DNA of 57,454 nucleotides from an uncultured Ectothiorhodospiraceae bacterium (GTDB lineage: Bacteria; Pseudomonadota; Gammaproteobacteria; UBA6429; Thiohalophilaceae). The stretch spans positions 1-57,454 of the forward strand of contig CAMYJG010000018.1 of NCBI GenBank assembly GCA_947258695.1. Reading direction: 5' to 3'. Positions 1 to 8,803 of the stretch are shown piece after piece. The notes under the pieces were generated by a model. It ran no database searches and was not told the origin of the DNA. It saw nothing but the letters and a program-made list of their open reading frames with translations. Within the stretch, counting starts at the first letter, position 1. Every line of letters begins with the position of its first letter. The position numbers and the translations under genes were made by a program.

Positions 1-83
1 GAGATGATGATAGCGGGACAAATACAAATTCAAAAATAGAAAACAGACTAATAAATGGTAGAACTTATTACTTAAGATTAAGG

Positions 84-683
84 TTATATTATGCAAATAT
101 TACTAAAAATTGTATCCTCATCCCAGTTGTTTGGTGGACCACTAAAATAGCTATTCACTGCATCTTCATCCCAAATAATCCCGGCATTTGGGTTTTGATG
201 TTCATGAGGAAAACCCATCGCATGTCCTATCTCATGTAATGATGTATCTTTTCCATGCGGTGTGGTTAAATCCCAGCCAAAATTCATCGTTCTTTCGGTA
301 ATCGGGATATCAAAATCAATAACATCACGTCCAATATAAGACCATGATGATCCGGTTTTAAAACCTATTCTAATTTCAGCGGCAGCAGGATCAGTAACTT
401 CTTCAAACTCAAGACCAATTCCCACTTGTTTCCATTTTTTAAATGCTTTTCGTACTTCTTCTCTTTGAACTTCAGAACCTTTCCAGCTTGTTGGCGAATC
501 AAAGAAATAATAATGTAACACCGTATTATTAACCCACTTCTTCTCGATATGTCGAATAAGAAAGGCTCTGCCAGCATCTAAATCGCTATCAAGTTTTCGA
601 ACAGGAACATTAGGTAACCCACATTGTGGAAATTCATTTACTTTGTTTTTGATTTTTTTTATTGCTTTTTTCTTTGCTGACAT
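84..683 (-). CDS. Astacin-like (M12A) zinc metalloprotease, C-terminally truncated
   Basis: The protein carries the extended zinc-binding signature HExxHxxGxxHE (His150, His154 and His160 of 199 residues), which defines astacin/M12A peptidases. A catalytic-domain N-terminal half precedes it. Astacins need a downstream Met-turn (S-x-M-H-Y type) some 40-60 residues after the zinc motif. Here the frame stops only about 38 residues after it and no Met-turn is present. No signal peptide is seen; the N-terminus is lysine-rich. The sequence beyond the stop (positions 1-83) shows no astacin-like continuation in any frame I checked. It is probably a decaying or broken gene, less likely a naturally short protein. 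The family call is firm; activity is doubtful. Confidence 0.7.
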   Translation of the reverse strand: MSAKKKAIKKIKNKVNEFPQCGLPNVPVRKLDSDLDAGRAFLIRHIEKKWVNNTVLHYYFFDSPTSWKGSEVQREEVRKAFKKWKQVGIGLEFEEVTDPAAAEIRIGFKTGSSWSYIGRDVIDFDIPITERTMNFGWDLTTPHGKDTSLHEIGHAMGFPHEHQNPNAGIIWDEDAVNSYFSGPPNNWDEDTIFSNICII

Positions 684-807
684 TTCTCTCTCCCTGAAAA
701 ATTATTAACACAGATATAACATTATTTATTAATATAAACTGTTATGCAGTTCCGTTGCTAGTTCACAATCATTACATAGCGAATTAATTTGAGAGGCATA
801 AAAAGAA

Positions 808-840
808 AAAGCCTGTAACTAATATTTAGCTACAGGCTTT
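808..840 (-). terminator. Intrinsic terminator of the tRNA operon
   Basis: A perfect 10-bp stem (808-817 pairs with 831-840) encloses a 13-nt loop. Read on the minus strand it is followed by a T-rich run (T5-C-T4, 801-810). It lies directly downstream of tRNA-His, so it ends the Pro-Arg-His tRNA transcript. Confidence 0.8.
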
Positions 841-845
841 ATTAA

Positions 846-922
846 TGGGGTGGCTGACGGGGCTCGAACCCGCGACGACCGGAATCACAATCCGGGACTC
901 TACCAGCTGAGCTACAGCCACC
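846..922 (-). tRNA. tRNA-His (GTG)
   Basis: On the minus strand the 77-nt sequence folds as a cloverleaf with anticodon GTG, the extra 5' G typical of tRNA-His, a T-loop GTTCGAG and an encoded 3' CCA. It is the last tRNA of a three-gene minus-strand operon, 33 nt after tRNA-Arg and 5 nt before the terminator. Confidence 0.95.
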
Positions 923-955
923 ATTGAACCTTTGCGGCAGCACCGTAACTGAATA

Positions 956-1032
956 TGGCACGCCTGGCAGGACTCGAACCTGCTACCCTCGGCTTAGAAG
1001 GCCGATGCTCTATCCGGATGAGCTACAGGCGC
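956..1032 (-). tRNA. tRNA-Arg (TCT)
   Basis: Minus-strand cloverleaf with anticodon TCT in the loop CTTCTAA, a 7-bp acceptor stem closed by a G-T pair, T-loop GTTCGAG and encoded CCA. It is the middle gene of the tRNA operon and is separated from tRNA-Pro by an unusually long structured spacer of about 210 nt. Confidence 0.95.
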
Positions 1033-1242
1033 AGAAACTGTTGTATCTATCCTACCAACTTAATAATGGTCGGGGCAGAGAGATTACTCGGACCTTCATA
1101 AATTCAGGTCCTCATGCAGCAATTTTCAATTGCTGTCGAACTTCCCATTATATTATGTCGGGAGTTCTTGCTCTCTTTCCTGACTCAGTACCAATGTCAG
1201 ATTGCTTCGCTTCGCTCGCAATGACACGAGATACTTTCAAAT
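1033..1242 (-). other. Structured spacer between tRNA-Pro and tRNA-Arg
   Basis: This 210-nt spacer should be part of the precursor tRNA transcript. It contains an exact 19-nt copy of the 3' end of tRNA-Pro (1067-1085 equals 1243-1261). It also has a GGACCT/AGGTCC hairpin (1090-1111), a perfect 8-bp hairpin CAGCAATT/AATTGCTG (1117-1135), and one copy of the GTCATTGCGAG dispersed repeat (1198-1225). No convincing protein gene is present. Confidence 0.6.
1198..1225 (-). repeat. Dispersed repeat, GTCATTGCGAG family, copy 1
   Basis: Read on the minus strand it begins GTCATTGCGAGCGAAGCGAA and ends in GCAATCTG. The same core motifs (GTCATTGCGAG and GAAGCAATCT) form both arms of the palindromic element at 37097-37172. 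Elements with this core are scattered in intergenic DNA of many bacteria. Here it lies in the tRNA spacer. Confidence 0.65.
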
Positions 1243-1319
<77 letters not shown>

Positions 1320-1362
1320 ACTTTGCTACAAACTTATCCTGGGTGCTGTAACAAGGAGCGCG

Positions 1363-1391
1363 ATAATACTAGTGATAAGGGACAACGTCAA
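1363..1391 (-). promoter_or_regulatory. Sigma-70 promoter of the tRNA operon
   Basis: On the minus strand there is a -35 box TTGACG (1386-1391), a 17-nt spacer and a -10 box TATTAT (1363-1368). It is followed by a GC-rich discriminator CGCGCTCC, the arrangement typical of stringently controlled stable-RNA promoters. Confidence 0.85.
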
Positions 1392-1477
1392 TCCTGATTA
1401 ATTATTCTTTAGAACATGGCGAAAACCCTACAGACATGAGATTATAGCGCCCTAAATTCACCCACGAGAGTAACCGA

Positions 1478-2332
1478 ATGACCGCCAAAATTATTGATGG
1501 CAAACAAATTGCTGCAGAACTCCGGAAAAGTCTTAAAAAGCGTGTTGAGGCCCGTCTAGCAAAGGGTTTACGTCGTCCCGGATTAGCCGTTATTTTGGTT
1601 GGTGAAGACCCTGCATCTGAGGTTTATGTCCGAAATAAACGTAAAGGCTGTGAAGAAGCAGGAATTGAATCGACTGCTTATGATTTAGATAGTAATACCT
1701 CTGAGGAAAAACTCCTCTCAATTATTGACGAGCTTAACGAAAATGACGCAATTGATGGCATCCTGGTGCAATTCCCGGTCCCAGCTCATATTGATACCAC
1801 CACCGTCATCGAACGCATTCGTCCAGACAAGGATGTCGATGGTTTTCACCCCTATAATGTCGGTCGACTGGTAACTCGGATGCCGGTGCTGCGCTCATGT
1901 ACGCCTCGTGGCGTTATAACCCTGCTTGAAAGCACGGGTGAACCTGTCAAAGGCCAGGATGCCGTGATTATCGGTGCCTCAAATCATGTTGGACGCCCCA
2001 TGGCGATGGAGCTATTACTTGCTGGCAGCACTGTCACAGTCTGTCATCGGTTTACAAAAAATCTCGAATCAAAAGTTAAACAAGCCGATATTATCGTCGT
2101 TGCTGTTGGCAAACCGGGTATCGTCCGTGGTGAATGGATCAAGCCTGGAGCCGTTGTAATTGATGTTGGGATTAACCGTACCGATGATGGAAAACTGATC
2201 GGTGATGTTGATTTTGATATTGCAAAAGAAAAAGCGGGCTGGATTACCCCGGTACCAGGTGGTGTTGGCCCGATGACTGTCGCTACACTACTTCAAAATA
2301 CAATCGATGCAGCTGAAAACTTTCACGACTAG
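1478..2332 (+). CDS. folD: Bifunctional methylenetetrahydrofolate dehydrogenase/cyclohydrolase FolD
   Basis: FolD oxidises 5,10-methylene-THF to methenyl-THF with NADP+ and hydrolyses that to 10-formyl-THF in the cytoplasm, supplying one-carbon units for purines and fMet-tRNA. The 284-residue length is typical. The catalytic lysine sits in YVRNKRKGC (Lys54), the motif VQFPVPAH follows near residue 95, and the Rossmann part carries [19 protein letters not shown]. The C-terminal [13 protein letters not shown] motif is intact. The ATG start is the first in frame. It is transcribed away from the tRNA operon. Its nearness to cysS and lpxH matches gammaproteobacterial synteny. Confidence 0.97.
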   Translation: MTAKIIDGKQIAAELRKSLKKRVEARLAKGLRRPGLAVILVGEDPASEVYVRNKRKGCEEAGIESTAYDLDSNTSEEKLLSIIDELNENDAIDGILVQFPVPAHIDTTTVIERIRPDKDVDGFHPYNVGRLVTRMPVLRSCTPRGVITLLESTGEPVKGQDAVIIGASNHVGRPMAMELLLAGSTVTVCHRFTKNLESKVKQADIIVVAVGKPGIVRGEWIKPGAVVIDVGINRTDDGKLIGDVDFDIAKEKAGWITPVPGGVGPMTVATLLQNTIDAAENFHD

Positions 2333-2355
2333 TCATTAATAACTAGTCATTAATA
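2328..2355 (+). repeat. Tandem 14-bp duplication at the folD stop codon
   Basis: The 14-mer ACTAGTCATTAATA occurs twice head to tail (2328-2341 and 2342-2355). The first copy contains the folD stop codon TAG. It looks like a replication-slippage duplication. Confidence 0.85.
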
Positions 2356-2414
2356 AATAGCGTACACAAGATTGTGATGTTTTTCAGTAATATTTTTTTA
2401 ACCTTATTATCATG

Positions 2415-3827
2415 TTACTGAATAGAGAATCTCTCCTGCCAGCCACCTTCCGGTAAAAACTCTGCCTTGTCCAGAATGATCTTCGCTTCCTTAGCCATAC
2501 CCAGCTTTAACATAGTTTCACCTTTAAGTAGCAATGCGTTTTTATCATTAGGCTGCAGCTCAAGTGCTTTATTAATATTAATGAGTGATTTACTAAGGTC
2601 ATTTAAAATGTAATATGTCATTGCGAGGTTATGAAATCCTTTGCTATAGCTAGAGTCTATCTCCACGACTTTTTTAAATTGTTCCTGAGCTTTTTTATAT
2701 TTACCTTTTCTCGCATACATCACACCCAAATCGTCATATGCTTCAGCATTATTAGGATCAATAAAAATTGCGGTTTTCAAATCTTCTTCTGCCAGACTAT
2801 ATTTTCCAGCCCAAATTCTCCTTACTCCTCGCTTGGTGTAAGCAACTGAACTTTCAGGATTTCGTTTTATATAAACAGATAAATCTCTAATACCTTCGTC
2901 AAACATACGTAACCGACCATAAGCTAAACCTCTGCTAAAGTAGGCATCGTCCATCGAATCATCCAGTTCAATTGATTGACTAAAGTCATCAACAGCCAGA
3001 TCAAATACGCGCTTTTTCAGGTAAGCCATTCCACGCTGATAATAAAGTGTTGATGATAGTTTTTTCTTTTCAATGGCTTTGGTTAAATTTTTGATTTTTA
3101 GTTCTATTGATTCAAAAGTATCAACTTCGTCCATTCCGGCTTTTTTCATCAAATCAGCCGATAAAGGCAAACCGAAAAGAGGGTTAACATAATCCCCAAG
3201 TGTTGCCCTCGTTTTGCCAAAACAGGCCAGGTATTCTTCACTTTCCATTGCCTTCATTGTTTCCTGGCTATACTCAACAAAATCATTATCATCGAAAGAA
3301 ATATTCAGCGGCTCACCAAAAAACTTCCCTTCACAGTATTCATATATTTTCTGACCAGAAACTTCAAACTGCCTAAAACTTTTAAGTTCATCATTCTGAT
3401 GGTGAAGATTAATTAATGCCTGGACAGGCGCGTTTCGATGTACCGGCAGAAATGCAGCAAGATAGTCTCGTTTTAGCTTGTCTTCGTCATCATATACAAA
3501 CACTTCAATTTCATGGATTTGTTCTGGCTTATCAATTTCCCACATCACTCTACTGAGCAGATTCCCGGATTTCTTATCGTAATATTTAACTTCTCGATAA
3601 AAATCATCACCGCCCCTATATCCGCCAGAAGATTCTTTCTGAAAGATTTCATTTTGAGTAGTTTGATGCTGATGCAAAACATATAACCGTTCCGCAAACA
3701 GATTTAATGTATTCACATGCTTTTCATTCGACGTGTTTATTGAAGCAGTGTCTGCGGTATGACCTACGACAGGATATATCAGGTATATCCATCCCAGAAT
3801 CATCGTAACACTACTCGTTATTTTCAT
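2415..3827 (-). CDS. Exported tetratricopeptide-repeat protein
   Basis: The protein (470 aa) begins with a Sec-type signal peptide (about residues 1-24, cleavage near GHTA) and is expected in the periplasm. Residues 60-225 form a domain that is clearly paralogous to the product of 4695-5339; shared landmarks include RDY/RDF, FLP/YLP, the HAP/NAP tract, FRxF and ECF/ACFG. Residues 245-460 hold about six TPR units, for example AYFSRGLAYGRLRMFDEGIR. TPR domains are protein-protein scaffolds; the N-terminal domain is not one I recognise. It lies between folD and cysS, in a stretch of accessory genes. The exact function is unknown. Confidence 0.75.
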   Translation of the reverse strand: MKITSSVTMILGWIYLIYPVVGHTADTASINTSNEKHVNTLNLFAERLYVLHQHQTTQNEIFQKESSGGYRGGDDFYREVKYYDKKSGNLLSRVMWEIDKPEQIHEIEVFVYDDEDKLKRDYLAAFLPVHRNAPVQALINLHHQNDELKSFRQFEVSGQKIYEYCEGKFFGEPLNISFDDNDFVEYSQETMKAMESEEYLACFGKTRATLGDYVNPLFGLPLSADLMKKAGMDEVDTFESIELKIKNLTKAIEKKKLSSTLYYQRGMAYLKKRVFDLAVDDFSQSIELDDSMDDAYFSRGLAYGRLRMFDEGIRDLSVYIKRNPESSVAYTKRGVRRIWAGKYSLAEEDLKTAIFIDPNNAEAYDDLGVMYARKGKYKKAQEQFKKVVEIDSSYSKGFHNLAMTYYILNDLSKSLININKALELQPNDKNALLLKGETMLKLGMAKEAKIILDKAEFLPEGGWQERFSIQ

Positions 3828-4175
3828 TTTTCATCTCCTAAAATATCAAGAATACCCATTACATTGCCATGAACTCAATAATTATATTAGCAATACAATC
3901 ATCTTTTTCCTTATGTATATCTATATAAGACAAGATTATTGTCAATATGTTCAAAAATATCATTATTTTAACCTAGACCACACCGCATGCTTATGCGGCA
4001 TAAAATCGAGTAGAATGCACTAATGCATATGATTTTCCTGTACATTTCAGATAATCAGATAGTTAATATTTAATGATTTTTATTGATTTGAATCAAATAA
4101 TATTATGCTTATATGGATTATATTAATCACACTGAATGGGAAATTGTTGCTTAAATTATTAACGGGAGTATTGAT
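3828..4175. other. AT-rich intergenic region with an FNR-type promoter
   Basis: This 348-bp divergent region separates the TPR gene (minus) from the Sel1 gene (plus). Apart from the FNR-like site and -10 element near 4083-4124, I see no gene, tRNA or repeat in it. Confidence 0.6.
4083..4124 (+). promoter_or_regulatory. FNR box and -10 element (class II layout)
   Basis: TTGATttgaATCAA (4083-4096) matches the FNR consensus TTGAT-N4-ATCAA exactly. A -10-like TATATT lies at 4119-4124. This puts the FNR dyad about 41.5 bp ahead of the predicted start near 4131, the spacing of classical FNR-activated promoters. The downstream gene starts at 4176. Anaerobic induction is inferred. Confidence 0.6.
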
Positions 4176-4688
4176 ATGACAAGCAAAGACAGGTTTCACT
4201 CCCTGAAAGCTGGTGCATTTGTTGTGACCAGTTTAACTGCTTACTCATCCACTGTAGTTCCTGAAAATGAAATTTTTTCCATGAAAGAAACTTTTACCAT
4301 GCAGCCATGTTATTGGCTTAGTAGAGAAATGCCCGGTGAAGGCCTTTGTGGTGCAAAGATGCAACCAGATACAAACGTACTGATTCAGGAAGCGAATAAA
4401 GGAAATTACATTGCTTCCATGCGTCTTGGACAACTGTATAGATCAGGTGACTGGGGAGTGAAACAGGATTTGTCTAAAGCAGTAAAGTGGTTTACTCGTG
4501 CAGCAAATCAGGGCGACCGTTATTCCCAAAGACAGTTGGCACTTGCGTATGAGTTTGCGCGCATGGGTTTAGAAGAGAATATTCCACTAGCAATACGATA
4601 TTATAAAATGGCAACAGAGAACGGAATTTACCCGGATCTTGAAGAACGAATCGAAAACCTGGAAAAAATATTAGCTCATAGCGATTAA
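4176..4688 (+). CDS. Sel1-repeat protein
   Basis: The protein has 170 residues. The C-terminal two thirds contain two or three Sel1-type repeats (ASMRLGQLYRSGDWGVKQDL then AVKWFTRAANQGDRYSQRQL and a third LAIRYYKMATENG). Sel1 repeats are alpha-helical solenoids used for protein-protein contacts, often in signalling or envelope proteins. The N-terminus holds a short hydrophobic stretch (about residues 11-28) that could be a weak export signal; this is uncertain. An AACGGGAG ribosome-binding site precedes the ATG. A perfect FNR box lies about 80 bp upstream. It is convergent with the next gene, with six bases between the stop codons. Function unknown. Confidence 0.7.
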   Translation: MTSKDRFHSLKAGAFVVTSLTAYSSTVVPENEIFSMKETFTMQPCYWLSREMPGEGLCGAKMQPDTNVLIQEANKGNYIASMRLGQLYRSGDWGVKQDLSKAVKWFTRAANQGDRYSQRQLALAYEFARMGLEENIPLAIRYYKMATENGIYPDLEERIENLEKILAHSD

Positions 4689-4694
4689 AATTGA

Positions 4695-5339
4695 TTACTG
4701 CGGAACTATATACTTACCTAAGCGGGTCTGTTGGAGCCCAGAAAAACACTCAATATAGTCAACAGACTCCATAATATTGTCATAGTCATTATAAAGATCA
4801 TCTTCATCTAAAATAAAATTTATAGACTCACCTTTCTTATTTTTACCGGTGCAACGTTCAAGCACAGTATCGCCTGAAGCATCAAAAGTCCTAAAAGAAT
4901 GTAAGTCTCCATGATAATGGTGGAAGCTAATTAATGTTTGAGTTGGTGCGTGATGGTAAGATGGAAGATAAGCCGATATAAAATCACGAATGACACGTCC
5001 TTTATTATCATGTATATAAATTTCAATAGTATGCAGTAGTTCTTGATCGCCATTTTCCCATTGCACTTGACTGATTAATCTTCCATCATCAAGATAACGA
5101 TGTTCAGTATAAAAACCATCCATGTTTATATATGTACCCTTGCTGCTTTTAACCTGGAGATCTTTTCCATCAGTTAATTTCTTATGTAGCTTTAAACAGT
5201 CATTTGCAAATTTATTCCAGACTCGAGCATGTTCATTCTCTTCTTTTGATTCCTCTGTTGCAGAAGCAATAGAAAATACAAAGAGTATAAGTGAAATAAA
5301 AAAAGCTATTTTATACAACTCTAGAAGCCTGAACATATA
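4695..5339 (-). CDS. Exported protein, stand-alone paralogue of the TPR protein's N-terminal domain
   Basis: The most likely start is the ATG at 5339: GGAAG lies five bases upstream, and it begins directly with a hydrophobic signal peptide ([19 protein letters not shown]). A longer frame from 5366 has no better site. This start lies inside the 3' end of cysS, so the two genes overlap by 29 bp and are probably co-transcribed. The mature domain of about 190 residues aligns along its whole length with residues 60-230 of the TPR protein at 2415-3827 but has no TPR units. The family is unknown to me. Periplasmic location is inferred. Confidence 0.7.
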   Translation of the reverse strand, partial: YMFRLLELYKIAFFISLILFVFSIASATEESKEENEHARVWNKFANDCLKLHKKLTDGKDLQVKSSKGTYINMDGFYTEHRYLDDGRLISQVQWENGDQELLHTIEIYIHDNKGRVIRDFISAYLPSYHHAPTQTLISFHHYHGDLHSFRTFDASGDTVLERCTGKNKKGESINFILDEDDLYNDYDNIMESVDYIECFSGLQQTRLGKYIVPQ

Positions 5340-6711
5340 AACTTCCATCTTTATCTTCAAGAACAATGCCCTGCTCTTTCAATACATCCCTGATACGATC
5401 ACTCTCAGCCCAGTCTTTATTGACTCGAGCCAGGTTACGTTGTTCAATTAAGGCATTAATTTCATCAGCTGCACTATCTTGTTCACCCTGGCCTCCATGC
5501 AAGAAAGCTTCAGGTTCCTGGTTAAGTAAACCAATCGAACCAGCGAGTTGACGTAAAAGACTCGCAAAATAAACTGCCTTGTCAGACTCTTTTTCCTTAT
5601 GGCGGTTCACTTCTTTAGCCAAATCAAATAGCACTGGTAATACTTCAGGCGTATTAAAATCATCGTTCATAGCTGAACGCACACGTTGATGGTATTCGGT
5701 ATCAGTTGATTCAACAGCAGAAATTTCCACACCACGCAATGCCGTATACAAAGTGGTAAGTGCCGCTTTAGCACTATCAAGCTGTTTATCTGAATAGTTT
5801 AAAGGACTACGGTAATGACTGGTTAAAATAAAGTAACGTAACACTTCAGGATTATATTTTTCTGTTACATCACGAATAGTAAAGAAATTCCCCAGCGACT
5901 TGGACATTTTTTCATCATCGATACGGACAAACCCATTGTGCATCCAGACATTGGCAAATTTCTCACCGGTAGCTGCTTCAGACTGGGCAATTTCATTTTC
6001 ATGGTGTGGAAACTGTAAATCCATACCACCACCATGAATATCAAAATTGTGTCCGAGGCAATCCGTCGACATGGCAGAACATTCTATATGCCAGCCTGGA
6101 CGTCCTTTGCCCCAGGGTGAATCCCAGCTTGGTTCACCGGGTTTAGCCGCTTTCCATAACACGAAGTCCAAAGGGTCTTTTTTTGCATCATCAACAGCAA
6201 CACGTTCACCCGCTCTTAAGTCTTCAATATTTTTACCGGATAATTGACCATAGCTCTTAAACTTACTAACCGCGTAGTAAACATCACCATTGTCAGCTGC
6301 ATAGGCAAAACCTTTATCAACCAGTGTTTGCACCATGGCGATAATTTGCTTCATATATAAGGTCGCACGTGGTTCCTGGTTAGGCGGTATAACTGAGAGC
6401 GCTTCAGAATCCTGATGCATTTCGTCAATAAAACGCCCCGTGAGCTGATTGAAGTCTTCTGCATTTTCATTGGCGCGCTCGATAATCTTGTCATCAATAT
6501 CCGTAATATTTCGCACATATGTCACATGCTCTTTGCCGTAAACCTCACACAAATAACGGTAAATAACATCAAACACCACCAAAACACGCGCATGGCCAAT
6601 ATGACACATATCGTAAACCGTCATCCCGCAGACATACATCCGAATATTGTTATTATCGAGAGGCTTAAATTCTTCTTTTTGGCGTGTCAGGTTATTGTAT
6701 ATTTGCAACAT
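5311..6711 (-). CDS. cysS: Cysteinyl-tRNA synthetase
   Basis: CysS charges tRNA-Cys with cysteine using ATP. The class I signatures are intact: the HIGH motif appears as CHIGHARV near residue 37 and KMSKS as [10 protein letters not shown] near residue 270. The zinc ligands are in [18 protein letters not shown] and [10 protein letters not shown]. The 466-residue length is normal. The C-terminal domain ends in [10 protein letters not shown]. It is divergent from the ppiA-ppiB-lpxH run, as in other gammaproteobacteria. A small exported-protein gene overlaps its 3' end on the same strand. Confidence 0.97.
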   Translation of the reverse strand: MLQIYNNLTRQKEEFKPLDNNNIRMYVCGMTVYDMCHIGHARVLVVFDVIYRYLCEVYGKEHVTYVRNITDIDDKIIERANENAEDFNQLTGRFIDEMHQDSEALSVIPPNQEPRATLYMKQIIAMVQTLVDKGFAYAADNGDVYYAVSKFKSYGQLSGKNIEDLRAGERVAVDDAKKDPLDFVLWKAAKPGEPSWDSPWGKGRPGWHIECSAMSTDCLGHNFDIHGGGMDLQFPHHENEIAQSEAATGEKFANVWMHNGFVRIDDEKMSKSLGNFFTIRDVTEKYNPEVLRYFILTSHYRSPLNYSDKQLDSAKAALTTLYTALRGVEISAVESTDTEYHQRVRSAMNDDFNTPEVLPVLFDLAKEVNRHKEKESDKAVYFASLLRQLAGSIGLLNQEPEAFLHGGQGEQDSAADEINALIEQRNLARVNKDWAESDRIRDVLKEQGIVLEDKDGSLYVQASRVV

Positions 6712-6929
6712 CTATATGTTCTTCTTAATCTTTATCTGCTGGATTATCAAAATGACTCAAATTTCTGTCAGTTCGTTAGAATAACGGAATTATTGCCAGA
6801 CTGAAATAGGCGTTGAAAATAACAAATCCTAGAGACAAATTAGCTCAAACCCATTATGATTCACCGTTAACTTAATGAAAAAATATATTTAAATCCCTTT
6901 TTTACACATAACTATAAAGAGCCTGAAAT

Positions 6930-7547
6930 ATGCGTTACTTACTCATTAGCTTTACCAGCCTTTTCCTCTTATTCTCCAATGCTCACGCGGCAAAAGATAT
7001 CACCACTAAACGTGTCCAACTTGAAACCACTGAGGGAAACATCGTGCTCGAACTTGACATTACTCGTGCCCCACTCAGTGTTCTGAATTTTATGAATTAT
7101 GTACGTGATGGTTTTTATGATGGCACCATTTTTCACCGTGTGATTAAAGACTTCATGATTCAAGGTGGTGGATTTACGCCTGAATTGGAACGAAAACAGA
7201 CCAAGGCCCCTATACTAAATGAAGCTGATAATGGACTGAAAAATGTACGGGGTAGCATCGCGATGGCCAGAACACAAGACCCTCACTCAGCGACGGCGCA
7301 ATTCTTTATCAATACGGTTGATAATCCCTTCCTTAACCACTCCAGTAAAACACCTCGTGGCTGGGGTTACGCAGTTTTTGGGCGTGTTGTTAAAGGCATG
7401 AATGTCGTCGACAAAATTCGTAATCAACGTACCGGACCAAATGGCCCATTTCGAAGTGATGTACCTTTAAAAATGATGTTGATCCAAAAAGCCACGATCA
7501 TTGGTGAAAAGAAGGCCGCAACCCCAACTAAAGATATTAAGAAGTAA
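6930..7547 (+). CDS. ppiA: Periplasmic cyclophilin-type peptidyl-prolyl isomerase
   Basis: Cyclophilins catalyse cis-trans isomerisation of Xaa-Pro bonds. A signal peptide ending in SNAHA (about residue 20) directs this 205-residue protein to the periplasm. Active-site segments [30 protein letters not shown] and GYAVFGRV are present. It lies 23 bp upstream of a second cyclophilin that lacks the signal, so the pair serves two compartments. A short lysine-rich tail follows the domain. Confidence 0.93.
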   Translation: MRYLLISFTSLFLLFSNAHAAKDITTKRVQLETTEGNIVLELDITRAPLSVLNFMNYVRDGFYDGTIFHRVIKDFMIQGGGFTPELERKQTKAPILNEADNGLKNVRGSIAMARTQDPHSATAQFFINTVDNPFLNHSSKTPRGWGYAVFGRVVKGMNVVDKIRNQRTGPNGPFRSDVPLKMMLIQKATIIGEKKAATPTKDIKK

Positions 7548-7570
7548 CTTTTAAACCGAAGGATTTTATT

Positions 7571-8065
7571 ATGATTAAAATAAACACAAGCAAAGGCACT
7601 ATTGTTTTAGAGCTGGATGCAGCAAAAGCACCAGAAACAGTTGCCAATTTTGAGCAATATGTCAAAGATGGTTTTTACAATGGTACTATCTTTCACCGTG
7701 TCATCGATGGTTTTATGATTCAGGGCGGTGGCATGGAACCAGGCATGAAAGAAAAAGCCACTCGTGACAGCATAAAAAATGAAGCTGACAATGGTTTAAA
7801 AAATGACCGTGGTACCATCGCTATGGCTCGTACACCTGACCCACACTCTGCATCGTCACAGTTTTTCATTAACGTTAATGACAACCACTTCCTTAACTTT
7901 ACTTCAGCTGACGCACAAGGCTACGGTTATTGTGTATTTGGCAAAGTTGTTGAAGGCATGGATGTAGTTGATGAAATTAAAAACGTGGCAACCGGTTCAA
8001 GTGGTCATCATCAGGATGTACCAACTGAAGATGTTGTTATCGAAAGTGTTGAAATCGAAGACTGA
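7571..8065 (+). CDS. ppiB: Cytoplasmic cyclophilin-type peptidyl-prolyl isomerase
   Basis: This 164-residue protein is the cyclophilin domain alone, without a signal peptide. The catalytic segments [15 protein letters not shown] and [17 protein letters not shown] and the GYCVFGKV turn are conserved. It is a close paralogue of the preceding gene and matches the ppiB–lpxH neighbourhood known in E. coli. An AAGGATTTT ribosome site precedes the ATG. It is co-directional with lpxH, 20 bp away. Confidence 0.95.
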   Translation: MIKINTSKGTIVLELDAAKAPETVANFEQYVKDGFYNGTIFHRVIDGFMIQGGGMEPGMKEKATRDSIKNEADNGLKNDRGTIAMARTPDPHSASSQFFINVNDNHFLNFTSADAQGYGYCVFGKVVEGMDVVDEIKNVATGSSGHHQDVPTEDVVIESVEIED

Positions 8066-8085
8066 AATTTAATAATAGATTTATC

Positions 8086-8802
8086 GTGAGTACTTTATTT
8101 ATTTCTGATCTTCATCTTAGTGCTGAACGTCAAAATATCACAGATCTATTTTTAAACTTTTTAGATCAAAGGGCGTCTCAGGCAGACGCCCTTTATATTT
8201 TAGGCGACTTGTTTGAGGTCTGGCTAGGCGACGACATGATTATGCCAGAATACCAGGCAAGCCTCTCTAAAATAAAACAACTCGGCGATAAAGGAATACC
8301 GGTATATGTTATGTATGGTAACCGTGATTTCCTGATGACAAACCAGTTTGAAACGTTAACCGGTGCGAGCATTATTAAAGATCCTACTATTATCGATCTT
8401 TATGGCGTGGAAACATTATTAATGCATGGTGATACATTATGCACTGATGACATTGACTACATGAAGTTTCGCAGCATGGTACGCAACCCGGAATTTATCG
8501 CTGATTTTTTAGCAAAATCACCAGAAGAACGTTTAGCCGTGGCTGCAAAATTTCGTCAGGCCAGCAAAACTGAAATGGCTTCTAAAACGATGGAAATAAT
8601 GGATGTAAACCAGCAATCAGTCGAAGCCACCATGTTAAAGCATAATGTGAAGCAGCTGATACATGGCCATACTCATCGCCCAGCAATTCATGACTTTTCC
8701 GTTGAGGATAAAGCGATGAAACGCATTGTATTAGGCGACTGGTATGAAAGTGGTAGTGTCCTGGTATGCAATGAAACTGGCTGTCAATTAGAGCCGGTTT
8801 AA
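8086..8802 (+). CDS. lpxH: UDP-2,3-diacylglucosamine hydrolase LpxH
   Basis: LpxH cleaves UDP-2,3-diacylglucosamine to lipid X and UMP in lipid A synthesis at the cytoplasmic face of the inner membrane. The calcineurin-like phosphoesterase metal motifs are complete: FISDLHLS, GDLFEVWLGDD, GNRDF, MHGDTLCTDD and GHTHRPA. The start is GTG at 8086, placed so that translation begins STLFISDLHLS as in the family. Length 238 residues is normal. Its stop is one base from the stop of the convergent lipoprotein gene. Confidence 0.95.
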   Translation: MSTLFISDLHLSAERQNITDLFLNFLDQRASQADALYILGDLFEVWLGDDMIMPEYQASLSKIKQLGDKGIPVYVMYGNRDFLMTNQFETLTGASIIKDPTIIDLYGVETLLMHGDTLCTDDIDYMKFRSMVRNPEFIADFLAKSPEERLAVAAKFRQASKTEMASKTMEIMDVNQQSVEATMLKHNVKQLIHGHTHRPAIHDFSVEDKAMKRIVLGDWYESGSVLVCNETGCQLEPV

Positions 8803-8803
8803 G

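Noticed and set aside
1-83. Continuation of the astacin gene by frameshift
   Set aside because: An open frame exists on the minus strand but its translation is not astacin-like.
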